Below, in pieces: positions 47,436 to 60,277 of a stretch of 64,000 nt of DNA (within the stretch, counting starts at the first letter, position 1; each line of letters opens with the position of its first letter). The DNA is from Anastrepha obliqua (Eukaryota > Arthropoda > Insecta > Diptera > Tephritidae): positions 1,054,001 to 1,118,000 of the forward strand of contig NC_072896.1 in NCBI RefSeq assembly GCF_027943255.1, written 5' to 3'. The position numbers and the translations under genes were made by a program. The notes under the pieces are model-generated. The model was not told where the DNA came from, did not search any database, and worked only from the letters and a program-made list of their open reading frames with translations.

Positions 47436-50400
47436 TTTTAAAATAAAAGAAGAGAAATAAAAATACTCGACTTGTTTGAAGTGTCTTAATTAGCAACAGA
47501 TAGAAACGCTTAGTCGTTATGAATAAGACAGCTTATATGTACATATAAAAATATTTTTTTCCCAAAGTTAATAAAAGTGTATCCTGGAAGAAAGTTTTTT
47601 GAAATGACTAATATAGGTTTAAATTTTTCGTAAGCCGCTTTTGTAACGAAATAAAAATAGGAATTTCAAAGTACTCAATTTTTTTTTCGCATCTCCTTTG
47701 CAGAACTGAAATTTTGTAACTATTTTGGAGCTATAGACTTATAAAACATTCCACAGTGAAAACTTCCTGAATTGCAAAAACTTTGAAGCTAACTTTGCCA
47801 AATGATTTGCCAGTCTTGGTTACCGCATGATTGTGCGCCTACTTTCGCTTTTTACATGAATGGTAGATGATGGATGACTCGATGCCGTTGACCTGAAGCT
47901 TTTGACACAATAGAGCAGGAATGAGAATTACCAAATAATCGCTTGTGGATCGCTTGAAGTAACCCGACTACCCGAATCTGATCATCATTTCATTGTTCTT
48001 CTGCACTGCGCACGAGCACTAGCAACAACCACACAGGCGACTCCACTTCTCTGTAGTACATTTGAGCTCATTCAAAAATGAAACGGTTTTATTTATGCTT
48101 ACTTCCACCCTTTTTTAACTGACCAATTGGAACTGCCGAAATTTGGTACTTACATACCAAGCAGAGAGTAAATACATATACACATGCACATATACATAAA
48201 ATGGAATGGGCACAAAAAACAACAAACAACCAAACGAAAGCTAACGTATGCTTAATGTCGAATAGAGTAATTTTTCGGAGTGACTGCCAGAATGCAGGCA
48301 ACGGTAATGTTGCAGCTGTTGCTGAAAGCCGAGTATTTGATGACCGAATATTATTGATCGTTGGAAAAATCGAAAGTGATTCCACACTAGTAGGTGTGGT
48401 GCCTCTAACATGCAGGTAAATAAGCGAAATGAGTAATGGGCGATGATGACATAGGAACTGATCGCGAATTGCACCACCAAGATGGCATGCGTCATATTCG
48501 AGCAACAGACAGACAGAAGGCGCAGTAAGCGTGCGTTAAACGTATATGGATGTAGTTAAGCAAACAAGCATTAGCATATAATTTTAAATGTACCCTTTGT
48601 GACTGTTTTACTGCCTTCGTTTGATGGTCAAAATATTTGCTTGCGCTGATTTTCTGCTTGCCTGATCGCAATTCAAAGAACGCTATCGATTTTTACACGG
48701 AAATCGAGAGTGAATTTCTTCGGTGCAGTCGTCGTAGTTGAATGCACGCCAAGTAGAGCAATGAACTGATCAGTCCTAACTGAGTTCACCGTGAAACCCT
48801 CACAGCCGGAGATGCCATGTGAATGCAATGCGGAATGCTTGAACACTTTCGAGGCATGACCAGTGGCAATACACAGCGTGATCACTTGAGTGAGTGATCT
48901 CATTTGAAGGGTGCTGACATTGTGCCGATTTTTAGAGGTTTTCTGACGGTCACTTGGAGGCTACAGCAGAAACGATGTCACGTTCAAAGTCAGTAGCCAC
49001 TCGTCGACCGCATGAATTTGTGTCATTGCTCTTGCCATAATATCGAAATGCGATCTCGTTGCGAATGAAACGTACCAGTGCGACTTAGGGTAGTAGCAAC
49101 ATTACAGCAAAAACAATGAAGTGAAGTGAGACCACTCGCTGACTCGGCTGAATTCGGTGAAACCAACTATGCCAGCTAAGAGCATATTTAAGTTTCGAAA
49201 GACTTGCGGTACACGGTGGATGGAAAGTGTTGCCGTCTGGTAGTGAAGCAGACATTGACGGGGCTAACTCGACGCTGCTTGTGAATTTATTTCACTAATG
49301 AAAGAAAAATCATGCGAGTAATGTTTCAACCAGGCACCCAGAAATGAGGAAGTCGTTGAGACGCATTGCCGAAATATTTGAGCGACTCGGAGCAATCGAC
49401 ACAATAGTCGCCGTTGACGGGAGCAATAACAAGCAAGGCGGCAACATTTTTTAATTAAACGCAGCCATTGGCTTTTTGTAATTTTGTCTTACTTATTTGT
49501 TGCTTTTTCACTGTTGTGTGTGTTAAAGTCATTGGACGTCAATGTCCCAGTTTTAAATGAGCGAACACGCATTGTATCATTAGGTGCATGTGCGTATGTA
49601 TGTCTGTTCACACAGCGATCAGTATACGATTTCATTTAAATATGTGCAGTTGTAGATGTGTGCGAATCACTGTGGAGTGTAGCGCCTGGTTTTCTGATGA
49701 AATTTTATTTTTTTAATCTTTGTTCATGCTTAAAATTAATTCAGAAAAGTAGCTTAAAACTTTACGGATCGATTTCGAAGTTCTGTCATCCTCTTGCATT
49801 TTCTTAGTATCTCACTGAACGTATTAGTGACGTCACCAGCCCTCCTCACTTCATCACATCAAATAAAATTTGGCTGCAATCACTTTCTCATCTAAATAGT
49901 AAATATAAACTTAAAACCACACTGTGACTGGAAGCCAGATTTTAATAATTTAGTCAACGATAAACACGCTAAAAATAGTTATTTATGAAAATGAAGAAAT
50001 TAGCTTAGCACTTGAGGGAAATATAGGCATTTCAATAAGGTCAGAATCAGCAAGTCAGTTAAATGAAATGCAGATCTGCATTAAATCATATAGTCAGCAA
50101 GTCGGCATAGTACAACTCTACGCGAAGTTCAGCGAGGAGAAAGCACCAAACCCAGCATGTGGTCTTTGTATATTTCTATTAATTCGCTCAATAAAGGCTG
50201 AGTTGGCGTAACCCAATCTAGTAACCAAGATTTTCCTTTTTGCCAGCTGCTTTTTATTTACAGACTTGTGAAGAAAGCCGGCATCGCTTCGCAGCAGCTG
50301 AATCAATCTCTTCTTCGAATACAGCACCACCTATCGGAGCGATGTCTTGTTCAGCGCAATTTATTCTGCAAGTTTCAATTCCCAAGTCTTAATTTATAGC

Positions 50401-53400
50401 CTGAGTGCTTTAGGAGCCACCAAATCTCCTGGTGCTCCTTGGCTCGACGTTTTCAAATTTCAATTCCTATTTTCAAGTCTCAATTCAAGCGGCTGGCCAC
50501 TTTTTTAGTTTGCCGTTCACACGCATACGTTCTCGAGACACGTTTTTGTCCAGTTTTTGACACAAATTTTCTTTTTTACTAGTCATATTAATTCCTTATA
50601 TATAATTTCGGAATCTTGTATTATATTAGCGATTGCACGGCGCGTCCTTGTGCTCTTAAATTGCTCTGAACTCCATTTTTTCGTTCTAAAATGGAACATT
50701 TATTCTAAAATGGAACATCTATTCTTAAAGTTTTCATTAGCTTTGATCTGCGTTCCCTTCGTTCATATTACTGTAGATGCCTGTTTATCATTTGAAATAT
50801 CCGCAGTCTCGGCAATTTATTTTGCCTTTTTCTTTTGGGTTTGATATTATTGCAGGTGTTACAGATTGCCTCGTTCTGGAGCGAATATATCTTTACATCC
50901 CATCTAGAACGCTTCGTAATTTAGATCTTTTCCATATTGGCTTTATAAGCACTCTGTACTGAAGGAATGCACCTGTACTCAGAGTTTTGATCGAATTTAT
51001 TCACAAATTTTCTTGGGATTGACTTCTAAATTATGCCTATAATTATTTAGTATGTTTTTTTATATTTTTTTCTTAAGGACTCAGATCATTATTATGTTAT
51101 TTGTTTAAACATCTGTATTAGTCAGTAAGGCAATTTCTGTTTCTTGACTAATTTTTTACTTCAATACATAAATAACGGACAAATTTTAATATGTATATAA
51201 GATTTTATATATTTGATAACAAAAAATTTACTTAAACCTAATTTAAAAATCGCCACTTTAATCGAAACTTGAGAGTTCGATAAAATCTAAACTAACTGAA
51301 CCAAATGTTTTTACATTTTTCTTATGCTTTGTATGCATTTGCTAGCGCGATAATTCTCTTGAGCACACTGTACACTTCCCACATAGTTCAATGCTCCCAC
51401 TGTTAACGCAGCTCTCTCAATCTCCCTTGTTCTTAAGTATCATACATACATACGATGGTTGAATGTGCTGTCTTCCTCTTCCTTACTGTGTGTGGTTCGT
51501 TGAACCCCAAAAACCACCTTTCGGCGATCATACTGTAGCTTGTTGTTGTATTCTTTGCCTTTCTCGTTGTTGTTGATATTGTTTCAACCGTTAGCACTGA
51601 GGGCATAGCCAGTGCACTGAACTCGCACGCTGACCCGTTTATGAGTCAATGAACTCTTCACGAAAAGTGCGTCCAATGTATGGTAAATGTGATCGCAATG
51701 GTGAGCATAGGAGGTGTGTGGAGAACTAATGAGAATAAAAGTACGGCTACAGTAACACGTGGTTATCAATACACAAACGATTTGAAAATTTCTTTTAATT
51801 TCTACTGAATGCTGTATAATAGTCAAAAGTGTTGGAACTCTCACATGGTTCTAATATTTTAAAAATCACTTATGAGGAACGTGTAATATATTCGAAATAA
51901 TATAAGTTATGATAACCTTAAGTTTCGTTTAAGATAAAATGTATTCGAATAAAGTGATTTTTCTATAAAATTTACTGATACATTTTTTGAAATATTAGTG
52001 ACTTTAGCGAAGAATTTATTAGCGGCTATCTCGCCAATCAAGAAGAAGAAGAGTTTGAATATATAATCCTATGCAGTATAGTCTATGACCAACAAACTAA
52101 AATTATATTCCATTGGTAGGATTATTTCAAAAACATACTCGCTTAATAATAGTCCTGAGTTGGATCACACTTTAGTTAGATTAAAACTAAGAGGATAAGA
52201 CCAACTTTATTTCTAAGTTCTCCTACTTTTCTTTTGCGGCAAATTCAGAACCAGAATGAAACAAAAAGTAATTTAACTGTGCGCGAAATATAGATTTATA
52301 GTAAGATTGACTTAAAGCAGTTACTGAAGTATTCTTCCTCTAAATCGAACTAATCAAATAGTTCTTTACATATTGTATTTTCGGAATTGTGTATAGGCGT
52401 GTATCATTTAAATTATTGAAATGCCTCTGAATTTTTTCAAAACAGTACTTTTCAGGGCAGGTTCTATAATTCACTTTCGTGTGAGTTTCATCGAGAAAGT
52501 AGGGTAGGCCAGGTTTAGTAGCAGCTTTCCCCACTCCTACTTTAGAGCTGGCTGTATGTGAAAAGCACTGACTCTAACTTGACTGTGACGCAAATAAAAT
52601 GTGCGCTCTAACTTACTTAGAGCAGGCTGGATTATGAATATGCGCCTAGTATATGTACATATGTATATAATACATATGAAGGTGGCGTTATTTCTCGAAA
52701 AATTTCAAAAATCCACAGAGAGTTTGTGATTATTAACTGCTGCTATTGTGACGCTCGTTCCTGTAAATCTTTTATTAAAAGCAGAACGTTTTCAAAAACA
52801 AATGATGGCCAATTTTTATACTTTCTTTTCTCTATATGACATAAATTTAAAAATATAATTTTTGAAGTTTCGCCTTTAATAACGAAAATAGTGTTGCAGA
52901 GCAACCCACCTAAATTCATACGTCTTACAGTACATGCAAATAGGAGTACATCTGTCATGAAATTAGCTCCCGGGACCCAATTAGTCTAGTCTTATCTTTT
53001 GTGGGAATTCGTGAAACGATTACTCAAATGCATTCAATTACATGTCAAATAGCTAAATAAAGTAATAATAATCTGTGTTACTTTATGCTGACATTATTTT
53101 AGTAATTATTTACTGTGCTGTATATATGTACTCATATCACAGCTTCACTGTACTTCAATATGTCGCTGAATGGTAACAGAAAAGGGCACTCAGTAATACT
53201 TTTCCTTCAAATTTACAAATGATTTGATGACATACATAGAGACGACCACCATCTACCCAATTTATGGGACCTTGATTAAAAGATACGAGCTTTGATACAA
53301 ACTAAAATCGGTATACTATAGCAGTTACTATAAAAAATACATACACGTATATTTAACACGCCTTTTCTACCACATACAAACCACATGTACATAAACTATA

Positions 53401-54130
53401 AAAAAAAACAACTTTGATAAAATGTCATATGTATGTTTTGCTGTCAAATAATTGATTACACAAATACAGTAAATGGCCATCACCTCGCTTAGGGCCACAG
53501 CAGCCGTAGCATGAGCTTATTGCATTTTATAGTTAACTGTTAGTACAATTCTCCATAAAAAATAAATGAAAGTAAAATTAAAAGTAAACATATTTCAGCT
53601 TTAAATTTTCTATCGTAATAGAGCTCGTACTGAACGTACCATAACTTTGCCTCTATGCAGAATCGATCCTCTCCCTATAAACAATTATAGTTTTAGTTTA
53701 TAACAAAAACTTTTAAACTTTTTCTACCAGCAACTCAGGAAAGTCTGACTGATGTTCCATACAAAAGACGCTCAAAGATCAGGCGCACCCACTTTCTCCA
53801 CCTTTCCCATCCAAAATACTTTTATGTAGAGTCCAAAAATCAGCAAAACAATCAAAAAACTTACAGTCACGCATACACTGATAATAAAAGTTGTAATTAT
53901 ATGCGCAGATGCCGTTAAGTAGCTTATGGCAGTGGAGTGCAGTTAACAATGCATGCTCTTGTGGCTAAAAGGTCGGCATGCGTGAACTTTATAACGGTTC
54001 CTTAAGTTTTTGACACTGTCATACGGCGCACAGAAGCCAGAAACGCAATCACGGCGGTTTTAGTGCGTCGACTTAATTTAATAAAAGAGTTATATATTTA
54101 CGTTGGTACGCATGTATGTGTGAATGTATA
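47436..54130. other. Long non-coding stretch
   Basis: No gene recognised in 6.7 kb. 48660-49440 is less AT-rich and has no open frame worth noting. A 10-bp stem-loop (AGGAGCCACCA...TGGTGCTCCT) lies at about 50412-50438 and two copies of a 19-bp unit TTCTAAAATGGAACATYTA at 50684-50721. A 70-codon minus-strand frame at 50330-50118 has protein-like composition but no recognisable motif. Confidence 0.5.
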
Positions 54131-54563
54131 CCCTGCAGGGAAAAGTCAAACCAAAAGTCAAACTATATAAACATTCTAGTTCAGGTGCTGGTATTTAATA
54201 GTAGAAGTCATACCAGTTTGCCGTTGACTAAAATAATGCCAGTAGTAAAATGACAGATTTGTCTACAAATTGGTTGAGTTTTTTTTAGCTAAGAATATTT
54301 GAAGACTTGAATGAACGCAGCAATGCCTCGCCATGATTAGATGATTATGTGCTAGTAGATACCGAGGAATGCATTTATTTGAAAAACACTACATCCAAAT
54401 CAATGAAAAGCATTCGCTAATTTGCAATAAAACTTGCATGAAATTCATTCTCTTTATATGTAGCCTCGCCCCACAAATCATTCAAGTCATTCAAATTAGA
54501 GGAGTGCATTTATAATGTTGTTACACCAGCTCGGATTAAATCTCCGTTGAACACCTTTTTTAA

Positions 54564-54753
54564 AACCTTCGGGCTCCCGGGTCTGCCATTTTTTTCGTTC
54601 TGTTCAAGGTTCCTTTCTAAAAGGTTGTATTCATAAATCGATAAAGCATTAAATTTTACGAAGCTCAAGTCGTTACGTATAATAGAAAAATGTTAACTTC
54701 ACGTCTAAAGTCGAAAAAGTCAGTCTGGCCAGACCCGGGTGCCCAACGGAGGA
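54564..54753. mobile_element. 190-bp piggyBac-like MITE
   Basis: The sequence is flanked by TTAA (54560-54563 and 54754-54757), the piggyBac target. Inward from each TTAA the ends read AACCTTCGGGCTCCCGGGTC and, inverted, TCCTCCGTTGGGCACCCGGG, sharing GGGC.CCCGGGTCTG. A third, partial end-like copy (TTAA plus ATCTCCGTTGAACACC) lies just outside at 54536. It has no coding capacity. Confidence 0.7.
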
Positions 54754-54838
54754 TTAAGCTTTAGTACGTCGAAAGAATTAATTGTCTCACACCATTTACG
54801 GGTGAATTGTTTTCCTACACTCAAATAATTATGTACTA

Positions 54839-55867
54839 GGGTAAGACTCCGTCAGAAAATATGAGATTTGCAAGTGGTCTTTCGATTTCTTTGAAACTTT
54901 GGGAAATATTAGTTCTAGATAAGATACATTCGAGCCTAAAAGGATTTTGAAAAATTTTCAAAATTGAGTCATCTACACCATGTTGAAAATCGGGACCGTG
55001 TTTTTTTCAAAAATCAATATTTCTTGAACCGTTGGATGGATTTCAATGCAATTTACAGACAATATAGAAACAAATAAGTAGTTTAAATTAGTATTATGTT
55101 AAAAAAAAATTTCGAAATTTTGACCAAAAAAAAGTCAAAAAAATTTTCTGAATCAATTTTTAGTTGATTTGGCCAGTTTTTTAGATTTTCTGTTATACAC
55201 GTAACGATTCCTTATGATTTAACCTTTATTTGGAAAAAAAAATTTTATGGTGTCTATAATAGTTCTCGAGATATTGCGATTTTAGTGGAAGCGCGCAACG
55301 TGAAGTTCGCGGTTACGCAGCGCGGGAGTAGAAAAACGCGCACAGACCTGCAGCAGTCTGCTCCAGTCACTTCATACAGGAACACATAACGCAGCGCGAA
55401 CTGTGCGTGCGCGCTTCCACTAAAATCGCAATATCTCGAGAACTATTATAGACACCATAAAATTTTTTTTTTCAAAATAAAGGTTAAATCATAAGGAATT
55501 GTTACGTGTATAACAGAAAATCTAAAAAACTGGCCAAATCAACTAAAAATTGATTCAAAAAATTTTTTTGACTTTTTTTTGGTCAAAATTTCGAAATTTT
55601 TTTTTTAACATAATACTAATTTAAACTACTTATTTGTTTCTATATTGTCTGTAAATTGCATTGAAATCCATCCAACGGTTCAAGAAATATTGATTTTTGA
55701 AAAAAAACGGTCCCGATTTTCAACATGGCGTAGATGACTCAATTTTGAAAATTTTTCAAAATCCTTTTAGGCTCGAATGTATCTTACCTAGAACTAATAT
55801 TTCCCAAAGTTTCAAAGAAATCGAAAGACCAATTGCAAATCTCATATTTCCTGACGGAGTCTTACCC
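54839..55867. mobile_element. Foldback-like element: 1-kb near-perfect palindrome
   Basis: The left arm 54839-55296 (458 bp) and right arm 55409-55867 (459 bp) are reverse complements with about ten substitutions and a few A-run length differences, so about 97% identical. The 112-bp spacer is GC-richer and itself contains inverted AGTTCGCG/CGCGAACT words. ACTA on both sides (54835-54838, 55868-55871) looks like a 4-bp target duplication. The ends read GGGTAAGACTCCGTCAG. No protein is encoded. The size and structure resemble foldback elements or a large MITE. Confidence 0.9.
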
Positions 55868-56229
55868 ACTATTCAATATTTTTGCCACAATTAAAGACTT
55901 TTTTGCAAGCACTCGAAGTAATTTGCAAAAAAATACTCGAGACAACCAAACATATAAAATATTAATCCGAAATTAAACTAGAATATGCTTGAATCTTATT
56001 TCCTTATAAGTTTTTCTTTAATGAAGTTGACAGGATTTACGCTTTATACTATCAGTTTGAATCAATTTTTGAATGTGTCACCAATTACACTAGTCTACAA
56101 GGAAAAGTATCCGAAATAATTTAAACTAATATCTGCTTCTCTGTCCATGCAAAATTCGGATTGATAACTAAAATTAATTTATTAGTTTGAGTTTTTACGA
56201 TAATCGTATCTTTCGTGTTTAATGGAACT

Positions 56230-56697
56230 AGGCCGACAAAATTTAACCAACATTCAGACCCAGAAACCAGACTATATATTTCCGAAGGTTTATGATGCGC
56301 TGAATCCAAATCTGGCCTCAGAATTGCTCTATCAGCTCTGGTTTTCGAGATATCCTAACCTAAAAGTGCAAAAAATACAAAAAAAACATGAAAATTTCAA
56401 AATGCGATATCTCTGCGAAAAAAAATGGTATTTGAGCAAGCAAAACGCCATTTGAAAAAAGAAGAATTGTATTTAAAGATGCCATCCTTTAATTTTGGTG
56501 AAAGAAAATATCTGCAAGGCTACATAACCTCAAATATGGGCAAAAATGGGGGTTTTTGCACTTTTAGGTTAGGATATCTCGAAAACCAGAGCTGATAGAG
56601 CAATTCTGAGGCCAGATTTGGATTCAGCGCATCATAAACCTTCGGAAATATATAGTCTGGTTTCTGGGTCTGAATGTTGGTTAAATTTTGTCGGCCT
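56230..56697. mobile_element. Smaller foldback-like element
   Basis: Arms 56230-56375 and 56553-56697 (about 146 and 145 bp) are almost exact reverse complements starting AGGCCGACAAAATTTAACC, around a 177-bp AT-rich spacer. Weaker symmetry extends 4-5 bases outward (AACT against AACAC). No clear target duplication was found. It shares no obvious sequence with the larger palindrome apart from TTCTCGAGATAT/TTTTCGAGATAT words. Confidence 0.88.
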
Positions 56698-57011
56698 GTG
56701 TTATTTTACGTGAAGGAAGTTAATTTAATTTTAGAAAAAAAATTATACCTCAAATAAAATAGAATTGAAGCGATAAAATGGAACGCGCGTTTTTTTTATA
56801 TTTTTTGATATTGAAACTCTTTATTTTTGAATGATATTGCATTAGAATTTTTTGTACTTTTTGACGCATTGTCAGGCTATTAATATTCCGTCGCTCATCG
56901 CCGTGTTAAAAATACCACTTGCTAACATGGAAGGAGATAGAATACGAATAAGTTGAGCTAAACTTGAACTGGTAGTATTTTAGTTCACAATTAGTACTTT
57001 TCCCTGCAGGG

Positions 57012-60000
57012 ATATCGTGCGTAAATTAGGTCATGCAAAAAGAGCGTAGTTTCAGGGACTTGATCATTAGGGCATTTATTTACACACATACATACATACA
57101 TGCAAGTGCAAAACATAAACATACGCATGCTCGACATCCACTGTTTTATTTTTCATATTTTTAAACACTACTAAGCTTTTCTGTCTTAAATTAGCCCAGG
57201 CAGGCATCACCGTTTAAGCTGATTCGATTTCACTTTCGCTTTTCTGCGTTTTACAGGAAGTCCAGTGGCTTTTTGTACCCAATTGTATAGGCGCCCAGCA
57301 ACGTGGTGAACGTGAAATTTTACCTTTTGCGAGTTGAGGGGCGTTGGCTTGTGCGTATCGTTGTGCTATGTACCTGTGCAGGTAATCTGTCTCCCTCATT
57401 CACATTTTTTGTGGTTTTACATTTTTGGGTAAATAATATAAGCGTGACGATTTGCCGATGTATTTGTTTACTTATCAGCTTAGCGTACTTCTTTATAGAG
57501 TTTATGGCAAGGGGGATATGTATAGGCGAGCAGGGCGTCATATTGAATTGATAAATGACGTATGAGCAAGTGATCCTAGCTATTGGGTGATCAACTATAC
57601 CTACATACATACATACACACATGTTTCGGTTTATTACAGACTCGCATATATATGTATATATGAAACTAAATATTTAATTTCTTTGTTTGATTGTTATGCT
57701 AAGTTATACTGTAACACCAAAGAATGCATTTACATGAAGTTATTCGCTAAATGCAGGGAAGATCATTCGTTGTGCCGTTCTGTTCTTCAGTAATCTCAAT
57801 TTATTTATTGCTATTAAATAAAACAATAAATTATTATATTATATGAAATAAAAATTTAATAAAATAATTTGTTACTAATAATTCATGCGGAAAATATATG
57901 CATTTCAATTGATTGATTAACTTTTATGAATGATCTTAGAAAATGGAGCTACTGCTCAAGAGATACTCCCAAAACGATTAAATTTGTCATTGATATTTGA
58001 CTTACTTCCACAAGATCAACATAATCGTAATCAAAAAATATGCACATTCCAATGTTTCTTCCAATCCTTACAACACTCCTCGCAGATCGGACTTGAAATC
58101 GCCTTTAGTTCCTTCTGCGGATTCTTCTCAAGAGCCTCAATCATCAGAAAATGCTTTCAGCGAAGTGATAACTTGGGCTATGCCAGGAGAATTGTATCAA
58201 CCATAGGAAAGTCGATAAAATAGTGCCAGTCGATCGAAGAATTAGCAAAAAACGAATTGGAGCGATTTTATATTCGTTCCGAAAATTTTTCTGCCAAAGA
58301 GGCACATAATTTGCAAGTAAAAAATTCAACAAAAACAAAATGCCAAACATTTTTAATTAAAAAAGCTTAATATAACTTTAATAAAATAATCTTTTTTAAT
58401 AATTTTCACAACTAGACACCTACTATGCTAATAAAAACTCAAGAAAATTAAAAAAAAAAATCATTTAAATTAAACTACATTTTTCTTTTAATGTTTCAAC
58501 AACTAACTTTATATGATAATAAAAAAATATGCATACATTTTTTTCTTTAAGGCATCAATTTAATTCTGCTAGTTCGACTATTTCGATCGGCGTGGGGCGG
58601 CAGAAAAATAACAAATAAAAATTTTATGTCAATTTTTATTAAGATTTTGTTTCTTTCCCAGACAACCCGATTTTGCTGTTTATTAATAATTGGCGCTCAA
58701 GAATGATAGAAACAAAATTGCGTCCATCAAGAGTGCGTGGCGTCACGTTTGCCGAGTTGTCACAGTGTTGCCAACCATTCGCTCTTTGTAATAAATTTAG
58801 TGCTCTTTTATACCCAAAATGCGAAAATTTTTAAGTTTGGTGTTGTGTCTTTTTTTTTTTAATTCAATGCTACCGAAACTGTAAGTTAAAAAAAAACTAT
58901 GTTATTACACAAAAGAAAGTTAAAACGGTCACTCTGAGAAGATTTTAGTGCTCAAGAAAATTTGTTGATTCTTATACAATTTGATAATTTGGAAGTGCAA
59001 ATTTAGTTTTTCGTTCCTTTTAAGGTTATGAAAGAATATTAAATCTTCTTCTCTCAACTTTGCTTAAGATTGAAAACCCTTTTACACATTTTAAAAAGCA
59101 TTTGAATTTACTGAATGCGAATTAAAGCCATAGTGGTGTAATCGTTCTTCAGGTCATTAATTCTTAGTGGATCACAGGGCATTAAGAGGTGAATTCATAG
59201 TAAAAAAAAAGAAAAAAAATGCCAGAAAATACTAAAGAAACCATAATGACATTTTTATAAAAAGAGTACCTTATCTAGGTACATAACCTCAAATATACCA
59301 AAAAAGTCGTTCCCTTAACAAAAGAGTTTCGCTTAACAAAAATAACTAATAAATTAAATTGTACATAACCATAACACATTTATTTAGAAAAGCGCACATT
59401 TTAAAAACAATTTGTAACGCATGCAAAGTTCTTTAAGAAATTCAAAAAAAATTTGGGGATTTATTTTTTTTAAATGGACATTTTAGTGTGTTTTTATATC
59501 CAAAGCTAGGCAACACTGCAGTAGTGAGAGAGAGATTTGATTGCTGAAAGCAGAAGAACACCAACAACAACTGCAATCGCGGGTAATGGTACCAGATGTT
59601 AAAAAAAAGAAAAGCTAAATAAAACTGAGTGAATTATTGAACTAATTTTTAGAAAATTTATATTTGCAAAATTATAAACATTACTTTTAATTAGGAGAGG
59701 CTAGAAAAATGTCAGGAAGAAAGAACTAAAACTCCGAGACTAAATAACAAAAAGAAAAAAATGCTAAATCAAGTTACGAAAATGGTAATCTGGCCATACT
59801 GGTGCTAAAACGACGTAACTCATTGTCAAATTCGCTAAGAGCAAAGTAACGGCACCACGATTAATTGGCGCTGGCATGCAAATATTTGAATGTTTCCCGA
59901 TCTAAGTTTTCCAATCAGGTTCTATTTTCGAACATATGAAGCGAAGATAAATAGGAAGGTACCAACATTGAGAGTATGGAAAACAGAAGCTTGTATGGGA

Positions 60001-60275
60001 AGTTCGCTGATCGTGGGATTTTTCTTCAGTGTACATATATATACAGCTGTTTTCCGCCAATTAGAAACGCTCCCTTTTGATAAACGCTTGATGAGCATAA
60101 TATTAAACTGTTTAAATTTACCGTTATTTTTTCTCTTAAAATCATTTGCATTGCTTTTGTTACTCTATTTACTACCCAATGCGCCTAGTTTTCTAGTTGT
60201 GAAATTGAAGTACCGTTAATATTATCCAACGCAGTGCTTGGGTTACTTAGTTCAAGGTAAATAAACTGAGACAAG
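57012..60275. other. Non-coding AT-rich stretch
   Basis: Holds the inverted copy (57234-57313) of the 45585-45665 sequence. The overlapping 97- and 69-codon frames at 57930-58223 have varied composition, but I cannot assign them. CATA runs lie near 57085-57100 and 57603-57618. Confidence 0.5.
57234..57313 (-). repeat. Inverted copy of the 45585-45665 sequence
   Basis: Read on the minus strand, it matches 45585-45665 with about six differences. In the shared frame three differences are silent third-position changes (AAA/AAG, CTA/CTG, AAT/AAC), one changes Met to Leu and one turns CAA into a TAA stop. This copy cannot encode the full peptide. Confidence 0.7.
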
Positions 60276-60277
60276 TA

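Larger units (their letters stand above)
54131..57011. mobile_element. 2.9-kb TIR-bounded element hosting three other elements
   Basis: CCCTGCAGGGAAAAGT (54131-54146) is matched perfectly and inverted at 56996-57011. Weaker inverted similarity continues inside, for example GACTAAAATAATGCCAGT at about 54223 against GAACTAAAATACTACCAGT near the right end. ATA flanks both sides (54128-54130, 57012-57014). No transposase is present. Between the ends lie a TTAA-flanked element (54564-54753), a 1-kb foldback (54839-55867) and a smaller foldback (56230-56697). Superfamily unknown. Note that CCTGCAGG is itself palindromic, so the informative part of the TIR is the adjoining GGGAAAAGT. Confidence 0.6.

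Noticed and set aside
50118..50330. 70-codon minus-strand frame with protein-like composition
   Set aside because: No recognisable family, start context or neighbour. Left unassigned.
54131..54140. CCCTGCAGGG as evidence of a TIR by itself
   Set aside because: The word is its own reverse complement. Only the adjoining AAAAGT and inner similarity support the TIR.
57930..58223. Overlapping open frames with varied composition
   Set aside because: No motif recognised in either frame. It could be an old element fragment but cannot be supported.
56521..59296. Shared word TACATAACCTCAAATAT at 56521 and 59280
   Set aside because: A 17-nt AT-rich match without extension on either side can arise by chance in this window.
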